A DNA stretch of 64,000 nt from Rhyacophila brunnea (GCA_022495005.1 JAGYXB010000101.1:248001-312000), one strand, 5' to 3'; shown: positions 32,802-44,098, counted from the stretch's first letter. Translations and numbers: made by a program. The notes: a model not told the origin generated them from the sequence alone.

Positions 32802-33609
32802 CAGGGGTCGGCAAACCGTGGCTCGCGAGCCACATGCGGCTCTTTGGGTATTGGCGTGCGGCTCTTTGCCAAATTCCCAATTCACATTTATTTCAAAAAA
32901 GGTATAATTGTTGTCGCTTTAAATCCGCCCATTGCAAAAGTCGACAAATTAAATTTTTCTCCATTTCATATTGACACGAGCTCTTTTGAAGTATATTTTT
33001 TGGTGTATTTAACAAGCATAGAGTTGTGTAACTCCAAATTTGTAGGTCTTACCACCAAAATTGAGGATTTGGAGAGAGAAAAATGTAATTTAATTTCACA
33101 ACACAGCGGAGCGCTCTAAAAGATCTACATAATAAGGTAGATACTACGATTTTTAATACATGGTATAGCTTTCCGAACTCATATTTGAGTCTACATAATA
33201 ATATGTATGTGAACAATCATTTTAAAACATGAACAATATAAATAGCATATAGAGAAACCAAATAACCGGTGAGAATTTGGAGTCGCGCCTAAAATTGAAA
33301 ACTACAAGTTACATACCAAACACACAGACACTCTCCAAAAAATGCAAGGAAGGGCATTGTTCACATTATTTTTAAGGAATGCGTGAAAATTGTATGAAAC
33401 TAATTTTCTGTAAAAATTATATTTATAATTTCAACAATAAAAAAAACCTATATTTGCGTTAGTTTTATTCGCAAATATAATAAATAAACAATAACATTCA
33501 CTGAAATAAATCATATTTATAAAAATATATGTATGGCTCTCGAAAAAAAAATTGAACCGTTGTGATACTCATATTTGGCTCTTTTGGTCCAAGAGTTTGC
33601 CGACCCCTG
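32802..33609 (+). mobile_element. CAGGGGTCGGCAAACC hAT element with transposase remnants
   Basis: The ends are CAGGGGTCGGCAAACCGTGG and CAAGAGTTTGCCGACCCCTG. An exact 8-bp duplication, GACTAGGG, is at 32794-32801 and 33610-33617. GGCTCGCGAGCCACATGCGG near the left is typical of a widespread animal hAT terminus. The interior retains two transposase stretches. Confidence 0.88.
32982..33367 (+). pseudogene. hAT transposase remnants (two blocks)
   Basis: Block one (32982-33119) reads FEVYFLVYLTSIELCNSKFV, then GLTTKIEDLEREKCNL, ending at a stop. Block two (33272-33367) reads ENLESRLKLKTTSYIPN, then TQTLSKKCKEGHCSH. Between them, IWYSFPNSY-like codons appear in another frame near 33160. These resemble the C-terminal third of general-transcription-factor-II-I-repeat/ZBED-type hAT transposases. 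Frameshifts and stops break the frame, and the N-terminal half is absent. Confidence 0.6.
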
Positions 33610-33823
33610 GACTAGGGGAGAGCGGTATGAGCGCGTGGTAACGCCAAATGCTACTACGATGTACAAATTTCCGATAAGTAGGGTTTCGCGCTATAGTCTG
33701 TATGGACGATGTTGAATTGTGGTCGTCAATAGCTACTTCGGTGTAGGCGCGAAAATTGCCTCTGTCATGCTTTCTGATTCGTATGGTTTGGCAAGACGCG
33801 ACCCGGCACTCAAACTTTTTCAT

Positions 33824-34485
33824 AACACGGCCCCCGAAATCAGAAAATAAAAATCCATGGCTCCCTCCCTCCCTTCCCGAAAAATTTAGTCTTTAGTAAC
33901 CAACAGTAGGTACTTTATTTACGATTAATTATTATTATGGGTAGATTTCATTTACATTTCATTCAAAAATCAACTTAAAATTTATTACAGATAGGTACAG
34001 CCTACAAACACAATTTGAGAAGGGAATGATTGCATATTTTTACGTCATAATAAATCAATATCCGGTATGTACAATGTTTGAAATGATAATTCGCAGGGTT
34101 TGCTCCAAAGTCACCGTTGAAAGTGACGACCTGTGTTTATTTTGTATTATCAGTAATGATGGAAATGCTAATTCGCATAGGTATGTTGTCGATATTAGGT
34201 GAATATAAATTTTACATTGTTTAACTGAAAAATATAAATTTATAAATATTAGTAGGTTATTTATCCATATCAGATAAAGTAGGAACCTACGGTGATCGCG
34301 TGAAAATTCGACCTCGAGATTTTGACTGATTTGTATCAGGTGTCGTTCAGTGATCACATTTTAATGTTTTTTTTTTAAACTGAAATATTTCGCGTAAATA
34401 TTTAAACTGAAATATTTTCCTCCTTGGCAGGAGCTCCAGGGCCCCCTAAGGGGTCGCGCCTCCCATTTTGAGAAGTACATACTGC
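33824..34485. mobile_element. Probable decayed hAT element (AACACGGCCCCC / GGGGTCGCGCC ends)
   Basis: The right side contains GCTCCAGGGCCCCCTAAGGG and CATTTTGAGAAGTACATACTG, the inverted form of a common hAT end (CAGTGCTTCTCAAA-like). The left side has CTTTTTCATAACACGGCCCCC. TIR pairing is weak and no duplication was found. Confidence 0.35.
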
Positions 34486-34603
34486 ACTAAACCACTACAT
34501 ACGGGGAAGGGAAGAACAAATAATATCAGTATATTAAATTTATGTAGATTTCAGTTAGCTGTTTAATCTGGACTGTATGACTGGGGCGGGGAGGTAGTTT
34601 TTC

Positions 34604-35030
34604 ATTATTACGACGTTTTTCTTAGCTCGTATTCTTATTTGTCCGGTGGTTCTTTGTCCGGTACAAATCTTGCAATCGGCTTTTAACTAACTTCCCGACT
34701 AGCTAGACATTTTAAACTTTTAGAATATATCAGAACACGATGCCAATGCATTTTTTTTAATACTTTTAGCCATCTTTAAGTAGAATTGAATTCATTTCCA
34801 GTTAATTCTGTTTTGTATGAAAAGTTATTTCGACACCATTATTAGTTGCTAGGGGTCTGGGGTCCTAGCAGCTAAATTATTAATATAAAGGTGCGTTACT
34901 ATGGAAATCAATATGACATGTCAAGTACAAATTTTTTTGATCGTTTAAGCTAGTCAAGTCAAGTTTATATGGTTCAACAGAATTTAAAAACGTTGTATAT
35001 AAAAAGTTCTTTTTATCTTGTAATTATTTT
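34604..35030 (-). repeat. ACGTTGTAA-ended interspersed element, copy c
   Basis: An inverted, uninterrupted family member from ATTATTACGACGTTTTTC to ATCTTGTAATTATTTT. It preserves the empty versions of the sites hit in copies a, d and g, including AGAATATATCAGAACACG. Confidence 0.8.
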
Positions 35031-35561
35031 ATATTTTATTCAGTATTCACACATTCACTGTGAAGTTCGCTCGGCTAGTTCCTTCGAGATGAGGGGTGTT
35101 GGACTGCCTTTAATTCAATTTTATGAACCCACTTGATGCCGAAAGATGCATCTCGATTATACAGATTTTCGATATAGGAGGAAACTTCCGTTACATTTCG
35201 TTTATAATAATTATGTATTCATTATTTCATTATACTCGTATTATGCCAACGGACATAGTTAACATATCTAAAATCATCAATAAAACATTTATATGGATTA
35301 TATTTACCCTGGCCTTGCCCTGCGATGTTGGTGAAATAATATTTGACTGCACGGCTTCCATATATTTCCATGTCAATTGACAGGATTGACGAAGCTATGC
35401 TGTCAGGTTCTTAAATCATCAATCAATGGTACCTATTAGCCACATGACAGGATATTTTATCATCAATGTGTAGGTACGATTGGTTGATATAGCGGTATTT
35501 ATATAAACCTATTTATTGGCACATTTTAAAATTGCACATACAGATTAGTAAATCATTACAA
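35031..35561. other. AT-rich stretch without a recognised feature
   Basis: Only an 85-codon plus frame (35123-35380) with no recognisable content was seen. Confidence 0.35.
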
Positions 35562-35705
35562 GATAATAACAGAGCGTTGGAGCAGACCCTTTTTTGAGTT
35601 GCTCCGCTTCCGGGACCTAATACTTGCTGCGGCTCCGCTCCAGGGTCTGTTTCACTCCGGGTAAAAAGTTAAATAAAAGTATTGGTACTGTTCGGTTATA
35701 CGGAA

Positions 35706-35845
35706 TACAGCGGAAAACTCATTTTGAAAATAGCCGATAAACTGGATTATTTGTTAGGTTAACCTAACCAAACCTAACCTAACCTAACCCAAAATAACAA
35801 ATAATCCAGTTTATCGGCTATTTTCAAAATGCGTTTTCCGCTGTA
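35706..35845. mobile_element. TACAGCGGAAAAC foldback MITE with CCTAA loop
   Basis: The arms of about 50 bp are near-perfect inverted repeats: TACAGCGGAAAACTCATTTT…TTATTTGTTA against its complement ending GTTTTCCGCTGTA. The loop consists of CCTAA-type repeats. A fragment of one arm recurs at 55619-55670, where similarity runs a little beyond the TACAGCGG boundary, so the exact left end is uncertain. Confidence 0.7.
35754..35790. repeat. Telomere-like TTAGG/CCTAA cluster
   Basis: GTTAGGTTAACCTAACC is followed by several AACCTAACCT units. This is the insect telomere unit in interstitial position, forming the loop of the surrounding MITE. Confidence 0.7.
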
Positions 35846-36240
35846 TGTAGTATACAAATGTTAAATAAAAAAAAAATAAGTAGTTTTAAAATAATCGTCA
35901 TTTTCATTATTAATTCTATTAAGCAAAATTCTTGACAGCAAATTGTCTCTCATGATTTGCCTCTTCTGTCAAAAAAGTGAGGTTATTTATCACTCGGCAG
36001 TGTTGCCATATTTCAAATAATTCTAGTGTTGCAAGGTGTCAAAATATACTATTTTCATTGGATTTAAGGACGAAAATATAATAATAAAAAAAACATCCGG
36101 AGTAGTGGAACACTACAAATTTTCGGTGCTCCGGGTAAAATCCCATTGCTCCAGTGCTCCGTGCTCCTGCTCCGAGCTCCGCTCCAACGCTCTGGATATT
36201 AATATTATCAACATATTAATACTGTCACCCGAAGGTACTT

Positions 36241-36305
36241 GATGGAATTTGGATTTAAATTCTAATGGATTTTAAGTTTTGTACTATTCCATTTGAGTCG
36301 TTTTT
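36241..36305 (-). repeat. GGCGAAACC dispersed repeat, inverted partial copy
   Basis: ATTCTAATGGATTTTAAGTT followed by TTGTACTATTCCATTTGAGT is the complement of 6200-6262 and 56052-56098. The GGCGAAACC block itself is missing. Confidence 0.5.
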
Positions 36306-36459
36306 GCATCACCTACGTCGTACCCATTAAGTCAGGGATCACAATAAAAAATATAACAAACAAATTGTGAATAAATGAAGTGTTTGTAAAAAACCTTCAT
36401 ATTTATAGATATATTTTTTTTTAGAATTATTAATAACCATGTCCTTGCTTTTTCGTACG

Positions 36460-36665
36460 AGGTGGTTGTTAGTAATTTTGAACAATCACAAACACCCAGA
36501 CTTTCCACTTACTCAAGACGAGCGGGAAGAACATGGAGAAACCAATGATGTACAGGTTCCTGGCGTTATTTAGAGAGAAAAACACATTAAAATTGTGTGT
36601 CCTGACCGGGAATTGAACCCAGGAACTCTCGGGTGGAAGGCAGGCACCACGAGAGAATATTCGAC
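36460..36665 (-). mobile_element. tRNA-derived SINE-like sequence, second family
   Basis: The minus strand has B box GGTTCAATTCC within a G-C-paired T arm (CTGGGTTCAATTCCCGG). It is followed by a non-tRNA body with CTAAATAACGCCAGGAACCT and CATGTTCTTCCCGCTCGTC. The upstream tRNA half is degenerate. No duplication was found, and only one copy is in the window, so the SINE call rests on the B box and body layout. Confidence 0.45.
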
Positions 36666-36947
36666 AAAATGTCAACTCATTTTTGGTTATGAGACTGCCA
36701 GCAGCTGGTTTTATTGTTTTATCATAATCTCTGAAGAGGGGTTAATTTAGTAAATGTAATTACCTATTAGTACTTGTACTTAAAGTATTGAACTATTACA
36801 AGGGGTGGCAGCTTATTTAATTACTTGATACTCTTGATAGTATACATTAAAAATATATATTAGTGAGAACAACTACTACTATTGGCTTGTAATTGTAATT
36901 TATTGTTCCTCAAGTCTTTCAGTGCTAAAGACGCACCGGGCGCGTAA

Positions 36948-37022
36948 TCACTAGATGACATGTTATTTAAATGTGGTAATTAAAAATTAATTAACTGGTC
37001 AGCAGTGATTGATTGTGTTAAG
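36948..37022 (+). repeat. AT-rich dispersed repeat, copy 3
   Basis: It shares ATGTTATTTAAATGTGGTAA, TTAATTAACTGGTCAGCAGT and GTGTTAAGT with the copies at 454, 21928 and 51708. Confidence 0.6.
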
Positions 37023-37295
37023 TATAAGATGCGTCAGTATAATAGGTACTACAATATACATTTATTCATTCATAAACAACCAATTATCTAAATCTAAAAT
37101 ACTAGAATATTATTGGTTTTTACTTAACTATGGTTGTGCAGTGATTTCATATATCATTCTATCTTTCTCTATGGGTCGATCAATGTTGTTGATTTACCAT
37201 GATTATCATAGGTAGGTGTGCCGATCTATAAGAGCTCCCGAATGATTTTTAAATTTACTGGCATGGTCGCAAGCTCACGTGTTGTATTAGCCTCA

Positions 37296-37607
37296 ATGAC
37301 GTTGAGCTACTTTACAAGCTGCTTGTTGGCGAATTTACAATCTGTTCGTAAACTCGCCCAATGTCATCATCGAGCAAGCTTACAAGCAGACTGTAAACAA
37401 TCTACCGGGAAAAGTTGAAAGCGGTCAACTTTACACGCTACACGCTGGCGCTGTCAAAATAGCACAACAAATGACATTTTCAACTCGCTAGCTTGTTACC
37501 TTCTGAGCGAGTTGAAAGTTTTGTGTGTCATCATCACGATCGCACTAGCTGACTCGCCCTCGTTTAAATTCGTCAACAAGCAGCTTGTAAAGTAGCTCAA
37601 TGTCATT
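37296..37607. mobile_element. TTGAGCTACTTTACAAGC TIR element
   Basis: Inverted ends of about 45 bp begin ATGACGTTGAGCTACTTTAC and ATGACATTGAGCTACTTTAC, then run through AAGCTGCTTGTTG and GCGAATTTA. The interior repeats AAGCT, GCTTGT and AACTCG motifs. It is about 312 bp and noncoding, with only one copy in the window. Confidence 0.75.
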
Positions 37608-37916
37608 TAGGCTTAAGACTTCATACAGTTTATTATCGTGAAGACCATTCCGCATAAAATCACGTCACTTCTGCGGTCATAATGATGGACCGCGATCCTC
37701 GTCATTTATTTCTTATCCATCCGACAGGTTTTATTCATTCGAATCTCGTTCACAGTGTTGTGGCTTTTAGTGTTTCGTCAATCGGGGATCGAGGTCCTGA
37801 AAAGTATAATATTATAGCCACGCGTAACTATTTTTTATTCACAGCTATGGTCAAAGTGCTGAAATTCAATGACACACATTGATTGACGGATGACATTTCT
37901 AGAAAAAAACACTGAA

Positions 37917-38686
37917 AATAATTACAAGATAAAAAGAACGTTTTATATACTTACAACGTTTTTAAATTTTCTGTTGAATCATAATATAAACTTGACTTGA
38001 CTAGCTTAAACGATCAAAAAAATTTGTAGGTACTTGATAGAAATAATATTGAAATGTCATATTGATTTCCATAGTAACGCACGTATATATTAAAAATTTA
38101 GTTGCTAGGACCCCAGACCCCTAGCAACCAATCATCATCATCATCAGCCGGGGTCAATCCACTGCTGGATGAAGGCCTCCCCAAGCTTTCTCCAACTCTC
38201 TCGGTCCTGTGTCGTTCGCTGCCACGTATTTCCGCCGAACTTTACCAGTTCGTCAATCCAGCGCCTTTTAGGGCGACCCTGTGGCCGTTTCGTACCCCTT
38301 GGGTACCACTGGATGACGGCATTTGTCCAGCGGCCGTCCTTTCGGCGAGCAATGTGCCCCGCCCATCTCCATGTCAGCTGTTTGGCAACGTCTATTACAT
38401 CGCGTACTCTTGTCTGCTTCCTAGGTACTCTTGTCTGCTTCCTAACCCATTCGTTTCTCTTTAATAATGGTGTCGAAATAACTTTCCATACAAAACAGAA
38501 TTAACTGAAAATGAATTCAATTCTGCTTAAATATGGCTAAAAGTATTAAAAGAATGCATTGGCATCGTGTTCTGATATATTCTAAAAGTTTCAAATGTCT
38601 AGCTAGTCGGGAAGTTAGTTAAAATCGATTGCAAGATTTGTACCGGACAAATAAGAATACGAGCTAAGACAAACGTTGTAATAATA
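37917..38686 (+). repeat. ACGTTGTAA-ended interspersed element, copy d (with retroelement insert)
   Basis: It runs from AAATAATTACAAGATAAAAA to CTAAGACAAACGTTGTAAT. It is interrupted at 38131 by a non-LTR fragment and resumes at about 38464 with AATAATGGTGTCGAAATAAC. Copy e shows the uninterrupted junction. Confidence 0.8.
38131..38463 (-). pseudogene. Non-LTR (RTE/jockey-type) ORF2 tail, inserted in a repeat
   Basis: On the minus strand the codons read GHIARRKDGRWTNAVIQWYP, RGTKRPQGRPKRRWIDELV, KFGGNTWQRTTQDRESWRKL and GEAFIQQWIDPG. This is the conserved C-terminus of a very common insect reverse-transcriptase family, ending in the element's ATC/GAT trinucleotide tail at 38131-38145. Only the last 90 or so codons are present, so it is a 5'-truncated insertion. 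Flanking duplication is short or lost. The tail is well conserved, implying a fairly recent event. Confidence 0.85.
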
Positions 38687-38983
38687 AAATAGGTAGGTAT
38701 ATTTACTAATAATAAAAACATGCCAAGTAAGACGCCACCTTCACTCAAATTATGAGCTGATAAATATTTTGTTTCAGTTTTTTAGCAAAACTTTGATAAA
38801 AACTTAAATAGTTAATGAGCTAAATTGCTCGAAGAACAGTCAATTCTCGGACAAATCTTCCCGAAGTAGAAAACGTCTGAAAGGTGACACATATAGACCG
38901 ACGACTTTAACTTGATGCCTGACTTTGGTACCTACTGATGTCGCAATGTGAGTATTGTCGGTACATTGCTATCTGTTAGTTCT

Positions 38984-39326
38984 TTAAGACGGTACTTCTG
39001 TGAAACGGCAAATCATTTTCAACTATAGGTGCGACGAAATTTCGGACTGGCTGGCAATCGGAGAGCGAAAGTCGAGCTGTGAACACGTCAATTTGTTTTG
39101 TGATGGCGACGGGGGAATTAATTCTTAAATCGTGTAAAGATGACTAAAAAACGTTACACATTTACTTGAAAAAGAAAACATGTCATTATTATTATTAGTA
39201 ATAGAACAATAAACATAACATTAAATGGACGCATGTTGACTTTTTATGACAAATTATGTTTTGTTCTCTTCGCGTCGCGTAGTCACGATCGTTGTAGACC
39301 GTGCCCCAGCTGAAGTATAGCCTTAA
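38984..39326 (+). mobile_element. TTAA-target MITE, family copy F
   Basis: TTAA occurs at both edges. The ends are TTAAGACGGTACTTCTGTG and CAGCTGAAGTATAGCCTTAA. It has the same orientation as copies A, B and C and is uninterrupted. Confidence 0.85.
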
Positions 39327-39745
39327 ACTACGACAACGTATTGTCCGACAACAAGAAATTGGCGATAACAGGAAGTCGCTGTAATCGCATGTAGAAGACT
39401 TCTAGTGACGTATCTTTCATGGCGGCAATGCGTGCTAGAAGTGTGGTTAAATAATGTATCGGGTCTCCTTTTATATGCTACTACTTTTCTTCGCGATAAG
39501 CCAAGAGTTTACTAATAATAATTATAATATCACTCCTGACCGTTTTAGACATATTTTTAGTAGAAAACTTCAAATTACGTTAATTGACTGATCGTTTTGA
39601 TACATTTTGGGGCGTTCCTTATTTGAAAACGGAAGTGTGATTAGGTGCACTGGAGGGAATTGTTTGTTTACAGTTTTAACACGTAGACAAGAAGTTCTTG
39701 TTCGGCAGTAAAACATATTCACAACCGAATGGAATAGAATTATCT
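39327..39745. other. AT-rich stretch without a recognised feature
   Basis: No frame or window-wide repeat was recognised. Confidence 0.4.
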
Positions 39746-39808
39746 TGGTGACGCCTTCATCCAGCAGGGGATCGATCCAGATAGTGATTATGAGATAGTT
39801 CTAAATAT
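39746..39808 (+). pseudogene. Short non-LTR ORF2 C-terminal fragment
   Basis: The plus strand reads LGDAFIQQGIDPDSDYEIV, matching the same C-terminal motif (GEAFIQQ…D…) as the minus-strand fragment at 38131-38463. About 20 codons survive. Confidence 0.6.
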
Positions 39809-40328
39809 AAGTTTGTAGATGCGGTTAACATAGAATTAATAAAAATATTTTGTTATACTTAAAACCACCGTATTTACCTTCCCTGCCTCACAACCAGGAG
39901 CGACAATAACAAGTATAGTCTCATATAAGGGCACCAGAGTCTCGGTGGGTTTTTGCCCGTCAACACAATGGCCATTGTCGTTCCATTTAAGGAAGTGTGG
40001 AGTACAAGTCGCCGCCGGGATGGGCATCAGAGACCTCCCAACGATCCTCACTCAGCCGACTGCTTCTCATTCCGCCAGGACTTCATTCAAAGCGCCTGTA
40101 TCTTTATACCCAATAATGGCAAGAAACGTGAAAAGATCAAGATGGATTTGCGGACATAGAGGAATGCTGAGGTGAATATTGTAGCCAGTGGCTCGTCTAC
40201 ATAATACACATTTATATCAAATTGATATATTATTTTAGAATTCCACAGTGTAGATTGTAGGTAAGATGTATCTTAATCATTGCATATGGACAGCTTTCGA
40301 TACTACTTAATGAATTTAGACGCATATA

Positions 40329-41027
40329 TCGTCGCCATAAAAGCAAAAGGGCACATGTGCAATTTTGACGGTTTTGAGTTATGAATGCAGTTTTCTTCGT
40401 AATTTTTTTTTCTATATTATGGGCAAAATGGCATTTGTGAAGCAAAACCCATGAATTCACAATTGAGCAAAGAAAATAAAGGTTACTTGTGTATTTGTAA
40501 ACTGATCTTCATTTAATATATAGGAAAAAGGTAACATGTACCTACACGATTTTAGGAACTATGTGCAATGTTTACAAAAATAATAAAGGAAAAAGGTAAC
40601 AAGTGTAATTAATTAAAAGTGAGTAAGGGCCTTTGTACAAAAAAAATAATTTCGTTGCAGAAGAAGGGCACTTGTGAAATTTGTGGCAGCGGACAAACAG
40701 GCCCAAATAAATATTTTGGAAGATCACAATAAGCGTAAAGTGGACGCTCGCAAATCAAACGATGAAGATAAAGCTATTCATAAATGCATATAGGAAAAAA
40801 ATAACATGTGACTTAAAACCTCTTAAAAGTCAAAAATTGACAAATTATAAAAAAAATAAAAATTGCATTTCAATTTTGAGTAATTAGGTCACATGTGTTC
40901 CAAATTTCATTTCAAACTATGAAGTAATAACCTCTCCACGATTTTTTTTCACTCCAAAAACACTTAAAACGCGTTTTTCTCAAAACTCAATTTATGCACA
41001 AGTGCCCTTTTGCTTTTGGGGCGACGA
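40329..41027. mobile_element. TCGTCGCC-ended TA-target element, copy 1
   Basis: TIRs of about 35 bp: TCGTCGCCATAAAAGCAAAA and, inverted, TCGTCGCCCCAAAAGCAAAA, continuing GGGCACWTGTGC. TA flanks both sides. It contains repeated GGAAAAAGGTAAC and CACATGTG motifs. It matches 61072-61585, which lacks an internal segment. No transposase frame was seen. Confidence 0.85.
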
Positions 41028-41439
41028 TATATTTCCAATAATTACGATTATTGCAAACAGGTATCGTTTATTTTCACTACATTCATCTGTGTATCAGCTG
41101 TTTACGAGACACAATAAAAGTCATATTTTCAGATCCGGATGTTTATAGGCATGGTCGCTGACGAGTAGGGAATCCAATCCCGGGATCTCGGACAATTTGT
41201 GATACATATGAATCCCGGGATTAGTAAGCATAATCCCGAAACTTTCGGGATCGATTTTTTATCAAACACAATCAATTAACATGCGTACAAACTCAATATG
41301 TTAGTGACGTGTATGTACCGTGTCGCATATCACACGGGGAATCGCCGCACGCACACGGATAATAAATAACCACGTTTTGCTACCATACGCAATCATAACA
41401 ACATCTGAAAAATAATTAATCCGTTTATCAGCTATATAG

Positions 41440-43699
41440 CAGTGGCGAAGGGTGACTTTTGGAAACAGGTAGGCTGTGGAGAAAGCACACTTGGGATTTT
41501 ATTTACGGGAAATAAGAAGATAATCCGACATAACTACTGATGAATAGGTAGGTACACAAAAACCGATGAAAATTCAAAAGCTCACTGATGGTATAAAATT
41601 AAGCAATTAATTTGAATTACTTATGTATTTTCTTAAATATAAACGCAAGATACGCTCAAAATATATAGAAAATATCCGTTGTTGTGAATCTGTTCCATAA
41701 TAATTTATAATTTAACCCGTAAACTAGACATTTTAAAATACTTCTATATTTAAAACACAGACTTAGATACAATATCAGATTTCAACTTACATAATTGGCT
41801 GAATTGTCTTAGTCTATGAATAAACTAACTGACAAATAAAAATCACGAGATAAATTATTTATTATTTTTAACAATCAATATTTATATGTGATTGAATCCG
41901 TAGAAATTATTTTTTTAAATTATCTTATAAATTATTTTGAATAAATGTGCACTTACGTAATATGTATGCGTAAGCGCTCCTTAAATAGCTTACCAATTTA
42001 TATGGGCCACCGCAGACGTCTTGAAATTATGAGAAACAAACTTTATATAAAAAAAGTTTTCGATTCACGCGAACGTAATCCATACAATATGTAAAGTGAA
42101 ACGAGATGTCGCTTATTTTTTTAAACCTTCGAGACATGCCATAAATGGTGCTTATTGAAATAGTGGAAAAATCGTTATACAATTATACGATAGATGTCGT
42201 TGGGCATATTGAATATATTATTATGTGATTATATTATTTAATATGTCAATATAAAATTAAAAAATATTTTTCTTAAGGGGGGACATGCTCGTCGAAGGTC
42301 AAAATTGAGTTTTTATTGTATTTTCAAACCATGATCCTGGACACTCCTTAAACGTTGTAGATAATCTATTTATATAATTTTGAAGCCTTATTATCCTTTA
42401 TAGTAATTTTAAACATTTGATGACTGCATAAAGTATTTTTGTTACATAAAATAGTATTCTTTTAAACCTCTCGCTCTAATGTTTTTAGAATATAGCCATA
42501 TTTCGGTACATAACTGTGCAGTGGTGTTAAAATTTTTTACATTTATTAATTTTTAAACGCATTTATAAAACTATTAGCATAATTTATTACGAGATAATTT
42601 TTGTAAAATATTCACGATAAAAAATTATATTGATAATCTCTGTGATCCCAAATTTGACAAGAATTAGGCGTTTTATTATTCAAAAAATCGGCAAGATTAA
42701 CACATTTGAAGATGATTCTAAAGATACTTATTATAAGCTATGTCTTTGACCATTCAAGTGTGATAAACATCTTATGAATAATGATTGCTTAATAATAATT
42801 ATTGACATAAGAATAAGGTAGTGTTTTTTTGAAATACGCCATTTCTTTTGTCATTTCCTAGTGGTTAAGCTACAACATACGGCCGTAGCCATAAATTGAC
42901 AAACTGTAATTAAAGTAGGGAGTAAAATTATGTTAACGCGCGTGTTTGATCATGTACCTAACCGAATTTTTTTTATTTTTTTTAAACGGTACATGTTCAA
43001 ACACGCGCGTCAATATCATTTTACTCCCTACTTCAATTATAGTTTGTCAATTTATGGCTACGGCCGTATGTTGTAGCTTAATTACTGGGGTATTTCAAAA
43101 AAAACACTACCTTATTCTTAGATCAATAATTATTATAAAGCAATCATTATTCGTAGGATGTTTATCACACTTGAATAGTCAAAGACATAGTTTATAATTA
43201 GTATCTTTAGAATTATCTTTAAATATGTTAATCTTGCTCATTTTTTGAATAATAAAATGCCTAATTCTTGTCAAATTTGGGATCACAGAGATTATCAATA
43301 TAATTTTTTATCGTAAATATTTCACTGTAATAATGTCAATATAAATTATACTTATAATTTTATGAATGCGTTTAAAAATTAATAAATGTAAAAAATCTTA
43401 ACACCACTGCACATTTATGTACCGAAATATGACTATATTCTAAAACATTAGAGCGAGAGGTTTAAAAGAATACTATTTTATGTAACAAAATACTTTATGC
43501 AGTCATCAAATGTTTAAAATAACTATAAAGGATAATAAGGCTTCAAAATTATATAAATAGATTATCTACAACGTTTAAGGAGTGTCCAGGATCATGGTTT
43601 GAAAATACAATAAAAACTGAATTTTGACCTTCGACGAGCATGTCCCCCCTTAAGAAGGTAGGCTTTAAATAATCGCCTAGTATGGAGTCTTCGCCACTG
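41440..43699 (+). mobile_element. CAGTGGCGAAGG hAT-like element, copy 3 (nested, host)
   Basis: The ends are CAGTGGCGAAGGGTGACTTT and GAGTCTTCGCCACTG. An exact 8-bp duplication, CTATATAG, is at 41432-41439 and 43700-43707. It contains the 1.37-kb palindromic TTAA element 42277-43649. Its remaining body is about 890 bp. Confidence 0.85.
42277..43649. mobile_element. Giant palindromic TTAA-target element (copy 2 of the 8.8-kb family)
   Basis: TTAA is at 42273-42276 and 43650-43653. Both ends read GGGGGGACATGCTCGTCGAA inward. The left half to about 42963 and the right half from about 42975 are inverted copies of each other with scattered differences, leaving only a short A/T spacer. Each arm corresponds to the left arm of 8763-10389. 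No coding capacity was seen. Confidence 0.88.
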
Positions 43700-44098
43700 C
43701 TATATAGATGCTACGGACGTGCAAGTACGCACTTATGCTAAATGCAATTATTACACATTTTATGAATGAATTAATAATTAACACGATATCTACAATTGAA
43801 TAGCAATTGTTAGAATCTCGGAATGTTTGTGAATTTTATTATGTGTTGTATTTATTGTCAACACAATATGTTATTTTTTATTTTCGTTGAACTTATATTT
43901 GTTATCTTTTCTTGAATAAATAAATAAAATTGATTTACTTTCACATTAATATTTATATTACAATAATATTTACTCGATTAAACCTGTGTATTTCGAAGAT
44001 TGAACGTCCACAATATTAACAATAAATATCTTAAATAGTTGGTTTAAATTAGAGTAGACATTTTTTTTTACCAATTTTGTCAATGCTATTTCTATAAA

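Larger units (their letters stand above)
35570..36194. mobile_element. CAGAGCGTTGGAGC hAT-like element, copy 1
   Basis: The ends are CAGAGCGTTGGAGCAGACCC and CGAGCTCCGCTCCAACGCTCTG. The 8-bp flanks are GATAATAA (35562-35569) and GATATTAA (36195-36202), one mismatch. GCTCCGC/GCGGAGC motifs repeat in the subterminal regions. A smaller palindromic MITE (35706-35845) is inside. A partial inverted relative is at 50672-51075. Confidence 0.75.

Noticed and set aside
36469..36675. 68-codon minus-strand frame
   Set aside because: It lies across the tRNA-like B box and body of the SINE-like sequence, so it is not protein-coding.
38102..38504. Overlapping plus-strand frames of 120 and 111 codons
   Set aside because: They are antisense to the well-conserved minus-strand LINE tail (GHIARRKDGRW…).
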